In this document: in pieces, positions 54,206 through 61,005 of the stretch
Position numbering within the stretch: position 1 is the stretch's first letter
Layout: each line of letters begins with the position of its first letter
DNA from: CAWAYR01 sp050250875
GTDB lineage: Bacteria > Acidobacteriota > Vicinamibacteria > Vicinamibacterales > UBA2999
Direction of reading: 5' to 3'
DNA: 64,000 nucleotides
NCBI GenBank assembly: GCA_050250875.1
Contig: JBFWNV010000001.1
Span: 682,001-746,000 of the forward strand
The notes under the pieces: model-generated
Database searches by the model: none
Seen by the model: only the letters and a program-made list of their open reading frames with translations
Told to the model about the DNA's origin: nothing
Position numbers and translations under genes: made by a program

Positions 54206-54703
54206 TCAGATCCAGCGCACGGCGTGGCCGACGGCGGCCAGGTAGCGCTGGAAGTCGGTCCCGCCCAGCACCAGCGTGGCGGTATTGACGTTGGGATGGA
54301 AGGCCACGCGGGCGGCGTCGCGGATGGCGGCGTCGATCGCCACCTCGACCCGATGCTCGCGATCGTTGATGAGGCCGAACGGCGACACCGAGCCCGGGGT
54401 GAGGCCGAGATGCGTCAGCAGCCGCTCCGACGAGGCGAAGCCGAGCTTGCGCTCGCCGAACAGGTCGCCGAGCGCCGCCAGGTCGGCGCGGCGCGAGAAC
54501 TCGAGCACCACGAGGAAGTGGCGGCTTCCTTTCTGATTCCGCAGGAACAGGTTCTTCGCGTGCAGGGCGTCGATGCCGGCCCAGTGGATCTCGGCCTCGG
54601 CCACCGTGGCCACCGGCGGGTGCTCGTGGCGCGTGAACGCGATGCCGAGCGCCGCCAGGTACTGCTCGACGGCGGCGCCCGGGGTCATGAAACCATCGGT
54701 CAT
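54206..54703 (-). CDS. YbaK/ProX-family prolyl-tRNA editing deacylase (ProXp-ala/PrdX-like)
   Basis: 165 residues. Typical family segments: FTRHEHPPVATVAEAE, HAKNLFLRNQKGSRHFLVV (with the conserved lysine of the YbaK fold) and the PrdX signature LTPGSVSPFGLIND, then FHPNVNTATLVL. Free-standing enzymes of this group hydrolyse Ala-tRNA(Pro) and related mischarged tRNAs in the cytoplasm. The ATG overlaps the FAD-oxidase stop by four bases (ATGA), so translation is coupled. The long match to the PrdX subgroup makes the assignment fairly secure. Confidence 0.88.
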   Translation of the reverse strand: MTDGFMTPGAAVEQYLAALGIAFTRHEHPPVATVAEAEIHWAGIDALHAKNLFLRNQKGSRHFLVVLEFSRRADLAALGDLFGERKLGFASSERLLTHLGLTPGSVSPFGLINDREHRVEVAIDAAIRDAARVAFHPNVNTATLVLGGTDFQRYLAAVGHAVRWI

Positions 54704-56091
54704 GCGTCAGGCACGAGCTTGCCCGGGTTCATCAGGCCGCGCGGGTCGAGCGCGCGCTTCACGGCCCGCATCACCGCCAGCGCGTCGCCGTGCTCGCGCT
54801 CCACGTACGTCAGCTTGCCGAAGCCGACGCCGTGCTCGCCCGTACACGTGCCGCCATAGCGCAGCGCCCGCTCGACCAGGCGGTGGTTGGCCGCCGAGAC
54901 CCTGGCCAGTTCCTCGGGGTCGTTCGGGTCGAGCATGAAGATCAGGTGGAAGTTGCCGTCGCCGGCATGCCCGACCAGCGGCGCGGTGAGGTTCGACGCC
55001 CGCAGGTCGGCCTGGGTCTCGACGATGCATTCGGCCAGGTGGGCGATCGGCACGCAGATGTCGGTGGTCCACGCCTTGCAGCCCGGACGCGAGGCGATGG
55101 TCGCGTAGAGCACGTTGTGGCGGGCCTCCCACAGCCTGGCCCGTTCCTCGGGCGAGGCCGTCCACTGGAACGACGTGGCGCCGTGCGCGTCGGCGACTTC
55201 GCGCACCAGCCGCGCCTGCTCCTCCACCGACGCGGCGCTCGGGCCGTGGAATTCGAAGAACAGCGTCGGCACCTCGGGGAACGCGGTCTTCGAGAAGCGG
55301 TTGACGATGGCCAGCTGCACCTCGTCGATGATCTCGATGCGGGCCACCGGCACGCCGAGTTGGATCGTCTCGATCACCGTGGTGGCGGCGCCTTCCATCG
55401 AGGCGAAGCCGCAGACCGCGGTGGAGATCGCCTCGGGCCGCCCGTAGAGCCGCAGCGTCACCTCGGTGATCACGCCGAGCGTCCCTTCCGACCCGACGAA
55501 GAGCCGCGTCAGGTCGTAACCCGACGACGACTTGCGGGCCCGGCCGCCGGTGCGGATGACCCGGCCGTCGGCCAGCACCACGGTGAGGCCGAGCACCGTC
55601 TCTCGCATCGTGCCGTAGCGCACCGCCGCCGTCCCCGAGGCGCGCGTCGCGGCCATGCCGCCGATGGTCGCGTCGGCGCCCGGATCGACCATGAACATCA
55701 ATCCGGTGTTCTTCAGCGCGTCGTTCAGCTTGCGGTGCGTCAGACCCGCCTCGACCGTGACGTCCATGTCCTCGGGGCTGAGACGCAGCACCCGGGTCAT
55801 CCGCGTGAGGTCGATCGACACGCCGCCGCGGATCGCGTTGACGTGGCCTTCGAGCGAGCTGCCGATGCCGAACGGGATGATCGGCACGCCGTGGGCGGCG
55901 CAGGCGACGACGACCCGGCTGACCTCGTCGGTGGTCTCGGGGAACACCACGGCGTCGGGCGGCGCCGGAGCGTGCCACGACTCGCCGTGGCTGTGGTGCT
56001 CGCGGACGGCGGCGGCGGTGGACACGCGGTCGCCGACGACGGCGCGCAGGTCGCCGAGCAGGGTGTCGAGCGTCGAGGTGGTGAGAGCCAT
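54700..56091 (-). CDS. FAD-linked oxidase, D-lactate dehydrogenase/glycolate oxidase (GlcD/LDHD-like)
   Basis: 463 residues. The PCMH-type FAD-binding domain has PFGIGSSLEGHVNAIRGGVSID, DPGADATIGGMAATRASGTAAVRYG and SSGYDLTRLFVGSEGTLGVIT. The substrate cap ends with VGHAGDGNFHLIF and CTGEHGVGFGK, the family histidine motifs. It oxidises D-lactate or a similar 2-hydroxy acid and passes electrons to a quinone or cytochrome. The sequence looks most like the mitochondrial-type LDHD. The gene starts a two-gene operon with the tRNA deacylase and is divergent from the DUF4159 gene. Confidence 0.9.
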   Translation of the reverse strand: MALTTSTLDTLLGDLRAVVGDRVSTAAAVREHHSHGESWHAPAPPDAVVFPETTDEVSRVVVACAAHGVPIIPFGIGSSLEGHVNAIRGGVSIDLTRMTRVLRLSPEDMDVTVEAGLTHRKLNDALKNTGLMFMVDPGADATIGGMAATRASGTAAVRYGTMRETVLGLTVVLADGRVIRTGGRARKSSSGYDLTRLFVGSEGTLGVITEVTLRLYGRPEAISTAVCGFASMEGAATTVIETIQLGVPVARIEIIDEVQLAIVNRFSKTAFPEVPTLFFEFHGPSAASVEEQARLVREVADAHGATSFQWTASPEERARLWEARHNVLYATIASRPGCKAWTTDICVPIAHLAECIVETQADLRASNLTAPLVGHAGDGNFHLIFMLDPNDPEELARVSAANHRLVERALRYGGTCTGEHGVGFGKLTYVEREHGDALAVMRAVKRALDPRGLMNPGKLVPDA

Positions 56092-56147
56092 CGGGTCGGC
56101 CCGTATTATCGCGCGGCTCGCCGTCCGGTTCGGCGTAGAGTGGACGC

Positions 56148-56993
56148 ATGGCCCCCGCAGGGCGCACCGGGACGCGGCGCTGGCCGCGCTATGCCGTGGT
56201 GGCGCTGGTGCTGGCCGGCCTCGGCCTGGCCGCGGCCGACGCCCTGGCCCGCCAGCGCCGCTTCGGCGGCCGCTTCCCCATTCCCACCGAGCAGAGCTTC
56301 GACGGCCGCTTCAACTTCTGCCGGGCGGTGTTCCGCTCCGGCCGCTTCGGCCGCGGCGGCGGCTGGGGGGTGGACTACCCCGACGCCGACGTCAACTTTT
56401 CGATCCGCCTGTCGGAGCTGACCCGCACGCAGGTGAGCTTCGACGAGCAGAAATCGCCGCGCCACTTCGTGATCCAGCTCACCGATCCGGTGCTGTTCCG
56501 CTGCCCGTTCCTGATGATGACCGAGCCGGGCGGGCTGTTCCTCGACCCGGCGGAGGTCGAAGCGCTGCGCGCCTACCTGCTCAAGGGCGGGTTCCTGTGG
56601 GCCGACGACTTCTGGGGCGAGCGGGCCTGGGCGATCTTCGAGCAGGAGATGCGCAAGGTGCTGCCCGCCGCCGAGTTCCCGCTGCGCGACGTGAGCGGCG
56701 ACCACCCGATGCTGCGCATGCAGTTCCCGCTCGCCGCGATCAAGCAGATCCCGTCGATCAACTTCTGGGCCGGCACCGGCGGCGGCACCTCGGAATGGGG
56801 GCCCGACAGCGCGATTCCCGAGGCCCGCACCTTCGTCGACCAGCACGGCCGGGTGCTGGTGCTGGCGACCCACAACACCGACTACGGCGACTCGTGGGAA
56901 CGCGAGGCCGAGGATCCCGACTACTTCTACAACTTCTCGGTGCACGGCTACGCGTTCGGCATCAACGTCCTTCTGTACGCGATGTCACACTGA
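56148..56993 (+). CDS. Exported DUF4159 protein
   Basis: 281 residues. Signal peptide or anchor AVVALVLAGLGLAAADALA. The DUF4159 domain begins near FNFCRAVF and includes WGVDYPDADVNFSIRLSELT, MMTEPGGLFLDPAEVEALRA, GGFLWADDFWGERAW and the C-terminal DYFYNFSVHGYAFGINV. The family has a ThuA/glutamine-amidotransferase-like fold, is often linked to gliding or envelope operons, and has no assigned enzymatic role. A short exported protein follows 17 bases downstream. Confidence 0.85.
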   Translation: MAPAGRTGTRRWPRYAVVALVLAGLGLAAADALARQRRFGGRFPIPTEQSFDGRFNFCRAVFRSGRFGRGGGWGVDYPDADVNFSIRLSELTRTQVSFDEQKSPRHFVIQLTDPVLFRCPFLMMTEPGGLFLDPAEVEALRAYLLKGGFLWADDFWGERAWAIFEQEMRKVLPAAEFPLRDVSGDHPMLRMQFPLAAIKQIPSINFWAGTGGGTSEWGPDSAIPEARTFVDQHGRVLVLATHNTDYGDSWEREAEDPDYFYNFSVHGYAFGINVLLYAMSH

Positions 56994-57010
56994 CCGATCG
57001 GGAGACGACG

Positions 57011-57454
57011 ATGACGAGCGTGGTGCTGATGATGGCGTGGCTGGCGGCGGCGCCGGTGCAGGAACGGGAGAAACGCATCCCGAACGACTCGGTCGAGGTG
57101 GCGAGCCGCGGCTGCGTCAAGGGCCGGGTGTTCACCGCCACCGAGCGCCGGCCCGAGGACGAGGGGACGCGGCTCGGACCCGACATCTCGGGCAGGCACT
57201 TCCGCCTCGCCGGCCCGCGCGAGGCGATGGATCAGGTCAAGAAGTACGACGGGCAGTGGGTCGAGATGCTCGGCATCGTCAAGAAGGCCGACCTGGCCGA
57301 CTACCAGGTCGGCCGCAAGGTCGGCGGCGGCCGGGTCGTGATCGGCATGCCGCGCAGCGACCCGACGCGCACCTCGATCCCGCAGGTGCCGACCACGCCA
57401 GTGATGGACGTGACGGCGGTGAGGTTTCTCGGCGAGAGTTGTCCGATTAGATGA
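57011..57454 (+). CDS. Small exported protein, OB-fold-like, unknown function
   Basis: 147 residues from ATG 57011 with GGAGACG upstream. A short signal peptide (VVLMMAWLAAAPV) precedes a domain with CVKGRVF, then DISGRHFRLAGPREAMDQV, GQWVEMLGIVKKADL and a final RFLGESCPIR. The alternation of short strands and the pair of cysteines suggest a small beta-barrel. No family name could be assigned with confidence. It follows the DUF4159 gene by 17 bases and ends in a large palindromic repeat region. Confidence 0.65.
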   Translation: MTSVVLMMAWLAAAPVQEREKRIPNDSVEVASRGCVKGRVFTATERRPEDEGTRLGPDISGRHFRLAGPREAMDQVKKYDGQWVEMLGIVKKADLADYQVGRKVGGGRVVIGMPRSDPTRTSIPQVPTTPVMDVTAVRFLGESCPIR

Positions 57455-57642
57455 ATCGGTTGATCGCGTGATCGGTTGATCGGGCGACCTAACTGATGAT
57501 CGGTTGATCTGGAGACCTGATGGCCGATCTGTGACCGGGCTCGCCCGGCGAGATCGCACGATCCGATCACCAGATCAGCAGTTCATCAGCTCACCAGATC
57601 GATCAACCGATCAACCGATCAACCGATCAATCGATTCTGAAA
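57455..57642. repeat. Large palindrome built from GATCGGTT/AACCGATC units
   Basis: Left arm: three GATCGGTTGATC-type units (57455-57510). Right arm: GATCAACC in direct repeats with four near-identical copies (57597-57634). The centre is CCGGGC-TC-GCCCGG (57535-57548), flanked by GATCTGG/CCAGATC and other complementary pieces. The whole gap between the convergent genes can fold as one long hairpin. It is probably a terminator and possibly a repeat element. Confidence 0.7.
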
Positions 57643-60600
57643 CTACGGCACTACGACCGACACTTCGGCCGATGGCGCCGACACGCCGCAGGCGTTCCCG
57701 GCAGCGAGGCGGATGAAGTACGGCCCCGGCGGCACGGCGCCGCCGACGGCGGTGGTCGTCGCCGGCAGCGTCAGCGTGGCCCGGTCGCTGCCGCCGCTGA
57801 TCGAGCCGGCCTGCAGCACGTAGCCGAGCGGGATCGCGCCCGCCGCGGCGGCGTTCCAGGTCACGCTGATCCGGCCGGCGCTGGCCGTCGCCTGCAGGCC
57901 GGTCGGCACCGCCGGAATCGTGCAGATGCCGGCGCCGGTCGTGACGACCGCCTCGTTCGACGGCGCGCTGGCACCGGCGGCGTTCACCGCCACCAGGCGC
58001 ACGAAGTAGGTGGCCGGCGGCGCGTTCACCGCGAGCGTGCGCGTGGCCGCCGAGAGCGGAATCACGCCGATGTCCACCAGGCCCGTGGCGGTGCCGGCCT
58101 GGACCTGGTAGCCGCCAATCACCGGGCCGAGCGGGTTCTCGGTCCACCGCAGCGTGACCGCGGTGCCCTGCACCATGGCAAGGAGAGAAAGCGGCGGCAG
58201 CGGCGGGGCGGCCTGGCCGAGCGCGATCTGCACCTCGTTCGAGACCGGGCCCGGCCCGGCCGGCGTCACCGCCCTGAGACGCACGTAGTACAGCGCGTCG
58301 GGCACCGTCGCGCTGAACGCCAGCACGTTGCCCAGCGGAATGCCGATGGTCGGCGCGCCCGGCGCGGCGCCGGCTTCGAGCAGGTAGGTCTGCACCGGCT
58401 CGCCGGTGGCGGAGGCGGGCGCCTGCCAGGTGAAGAAGACGGTGTTGCGCACGGTGGTGGCCGTGAAGTTCTGCGGCGCGCCCGGCACGGTCGAGGCCAT
58501 CCGCGTGATGGTGAACGTCGCCGCGGCGGTCAAGGAGCCGTCGGACGCGGTGAGGGTGATCGTCGAGGCGCCGAGCGTGGTCGCGCCGGCCGTGGAGATG
58601 GTGACCGAGCGGGCGCCGCCGGCACTGGCGAGCACGACGCCGGTCGCCGGCACGACCGCCGTGTTCGACGAGGACGCGGTGACGGCGAGCGGATGCCCGT
58701 CGGGGTCGGACACGGCAAGGGCCAGCGGTCCCGACGACACGCCGCTGCCCGGGTCGTAGAGCGTGCGGCTGGCCGGGACGAGCGTGAACACCGGCGCGCG
58801 ATTGGCGCCGACGCTGATCGTCACCGTCGCGACGTTGCTCTGGTTCACGCCGTCACTGGCGCGGTAGGTGAAGCTGTCGATGCCGCTGAAGCCGGCCGCC
58901 GGTACATAGACGACCGAGCCGCTGCTGCCGAGCGACAGCGACCCGTGCGATACGTTGCTCACCAGCTGCGCGGTCAGCCCTTGCCCTTCCGGATCGCTGT
59001 CGTTGGCGAGCACGCCGGGCGCCGGCGCGTTCAGGGTGCTGTTGAACGGGATGCTGACGGCGTCGTTGACCGCGACGGGCGGCTGGTTGACCGGCGCGGT
59101 CGTGATCGTGAGCGCGGCGGCCAGCTGCGACGTCTGGCCGTCGGGGTTGGTGACGGTGAGCGTGCGCGGCCCGGCGGCGGCGCCGACCGTGTTCACGGTC
59201 AGCGTGAGCGACGTCGGCGACGTGTACGCCACGTTGGTGACGGTGACGCCGGCACCGCTGAACGCCGCGGTGAGGCGGCGGAGGAAGCCGGCGCCGGGAT
59301 CGAAGAAGCCCCGCCCGCCGGTGGCGCTGCCGGTCACGGTGACGGCGGCGCCGGCGAGGCCGGCGGCCAGCGCATTCGGCGATACCGAGCTGATGGTGGC
59401 CGGCGGCGGCGCCACCACGCGGACGAGCTGCAGCCCCCAGGAATCGAAGCCGTCCACGAACTGCTGCAGCGTCCACACCGTCATGTCGTCGTCGGGGTCG
59501 AGGCTGGTGGACGACACCCGGCTCCACGGCTGCGAGGTCGCCGGGGCGCCCTGCAGGTTGAAGGTGAACGTGTGCGCCGGGGTGAAGATCGCCGGGGCGC
59601 TCATGGTGCCGATCGCCGCGCCGGCCAGCCGGCCGGTGACGGCGCCGTGCACCCGGCTGAGCGGGCCCGCCGTGGACATGCCGAGCGCGACGTGGCCCTG
59701 CGCCGTCGGCATGATGGCGCTGGTCCAGAAGCTGGCCGGATTGGCGCCGGCCGGGTCCCAGATCGTCCCCGACTGCACCTGCGACACGACGCCGATCAGG
59801 TTGGTCAGCTCGTACCAGCGGACGCCGTTGCGGTTGCCGTTCACGTCGGCTTCGCCGAAGGTGTCGACCTCGAAGTGGTGCGAGGTCCACAGCCGGCCGT
59901 TGCGGATCACCGCCTGGCCGAGCCGATGGTCGTGGCCGGCGAGCGGCAGGACCCCGCCGGGATGGGGAACGTCGATGGCGTCGCCGGTGGGATCGACGTC
60001 CTGCGTGACGACGATGTCGGCCGACAGCGTCGGCGTGCCGCCCGGATTGGTGATCCGCCGCAGCACCAGCCGGCCCTTGTCGAGGTTGTCGACGCCGATC
60101 ACGTAGCCCTGCGAAGTGTCGTCGTCGAAGTTGGTGACACCCTGCGGTGCGTAGATGCCCGGGCTGGTCGGCGTCGCCACCAGGCCGTGGAAGGGCGTGC
60201 GGTCGGCGACCGAGCCGGCCAGCACCGAACTGCGGCGCAGCACGTAGAGCGACGTCGAGTCGAAGGCCAGCGCGTTCAGTGCCGCCCCGCAGCGCTGGTT
60301 GACGCCGACGTAGACGGCGTCCTCGTCGAGCGCCAGCGTCGGATCGTCGCCGACGCAGGCGGCGCCGCCACCGACGCCGCCCTGCGTGCGGTCGTTGGTC
60401 CACTGCATGAACGTCCACGCGCCCGTCGCCGCGGTCGCCGAGTTGCTGATTGCCAGCAGGTAGCGGTTCGGCAGCGCCGCGGTCGTCATCAGCACGAGCC
60501 AGCGGCCGGCCCTGCGGTCGAACCGCACCCGCGGCGCGCTGGTGGCGGCGCCGTTGCGGACGGTGGTGAAGAACAGGTCGGTCGTCGCGTTGAGGCTGCC

Positions 60601-60846
60601 GTCGGGCGCACCGGTCGCCTTGGCGAACGAGCGGATTCGGCCGTTGACGGCGAGCAGATACTGCGTCGGCCCCATGTCACCCGACGCGTCGGGCGACACG
60701 GCGTTGGTGTCGGGCTCGGCGGTGAGGCCGTGCGACAGCAGCGTGACGTTGGGACTGCCCAGGGTCTGCTGGGCGCGAGCGGCGGCGGGCGCGGCGAGGA
60801 CGGCGGCCAGCGCGACGGTCGCGCTCCAGCGGCGAAGATGCAGCAT
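57643..60846 (-). CDS. Large secreted protein with IPT, Ig/cadherin-like and three fibronectin III domains
   Basis: 1067 residues from ATG 60846; a GTG nine bases upstream is in frame. Signal peptide LAAVLAAPAAARA. Residues about 45-470 are a secreted-protein module with SPDASGDMGPTQYLLAVNG, VRFDRRAGRWLVL and DDDMTVWTLQQF. An IPT/TIG-like domain follows, then a VCBS/cadherin-like Ig (VLANDSDPEGQGLTAQLV, FTYRASDG), a second Ig-like repeat and three FnIII domains with YYVRLRAVTPAG and APSNE ends. It is 36-60% similar by eye to the next gene over most of its length, so the two are tandem duplicates. Probably a cell-surface or matrix adhesin. Confidence 0.82.
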   Translation of the reverse strand: MLHLRRWSATVALAAVLAAPAAARAQQTLGSPNVTLLSHGLTAEPDTNAVSPDASGDMGPTQYLLAVNGRIRSFAKATGAPDGSLNATTDLFFTTVRNGAATSAPRVRFDRRAGRWLVLMTTAALPNRYLLAISNSATAATGAWTFMQWTNDRTQGGVGGGAACVGDDPTLALDEDAVYVGVNQRCGAALNALAFDSTSLYVLRRSSVLAGSVADRTPFHGLVATPTSPGIYAPQGVTNFDDDTSQGYVIGVDNLDKGRLVLRRITNPGGTPTLSADIVVTQDVDPTGDAIDVPHPGGVLPLAGHDHRLGQAVIRNGRLWTSHHFEVDTFGEADVNGNRNGVRWYELTNLIGVVSQVQSGTIWDPAGANPASFWTSAIMPTAQGHVALGMSTAGPLSRVHGAVTGRLAGAAIGTMSAPAIFTPAHTFTFNLQGAPATSQPWSRVSSTSLDPDDDMTVWTLQQFVDGFDSWGLQLVRVVAPPPATISSVSPNALAAGLAGAAVTVTGSATGGRGFFDPGAGFLRRLTAAFSGAGVTVTNVAYTSPTSLTLTVNTVGAAAGPRTLTVTNPDGQTSQLAAALTITTAPVNQPPVAVNDAVSIPFNSTLNAPAPGVLANDSDPEGQGLTAQLVSNVSHGSLSLGSSGSVVYVPAAGFSGIDSFTYRASDGVNQSNVATVTISVGANRAPVFTLVPASRTLYDPGSGVSSGPLALAVSDPDGHPLAVTASSSNTAVVPATGVVLASAGGARSVTISTAGATTLGASTITLTASDGSLTAAATFTITRMASTVPGAPQNFTATTVRNTVFFTWQAPASATGEPVQTYLLEAGAAPGAPTIGIPLGNVLAFSATVPDALYYVRLRAVTPAGPGPVSNEVQIALGQAAPPLPPLSLLAMVQGTAVTLRWTENPLGPVIGGYQVQAGTATGLVDIGVIPLSAATRTLAVNAPPATYFVRLVAVNAAGASAPSNEAVVTTGAGICTIPAVPTGLQATASAGRISVTWNAAAAGAIPLGYVLQAGSISGGSDRATLTLPATTTAVGGAVPPGPYFIRLAAGNACGVSAPSAEVSVVVP

Positions 60847-61005
60847 CGGAGTCACTCGAGCGGGGAGATGTCGAGTGTATCGGCACGGCCGGCCGCGCCC
60901 ATTGCCGCCTGGCGTGCGGCGGCGGGCAGAACTGCACGGCGATGCGAGCCACGACAGCGAAAGAGGCCCGGCCGGGCTGTCGAAGGGTGACGCCGCCCCC
61001 GCCGG
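60847..61005. other. Gap between tandem surface-protein genes
   Basis: About 160 bases. A small stem GCCGCC/GGCGGC (60904-60923) is the only structure noticed and is a weak terminator candidate for the upstream gene (61006 onward, minus strand). No small gene or clear promoter was seen. Confidence 0.3.

Noticed and set aside
57455..57642. GATCGGTT palindrome as insertion-sequence ends or an attachment site
   Set aside because: No transposase or integrase gene lies beside it and no flanking target duplication is visible.
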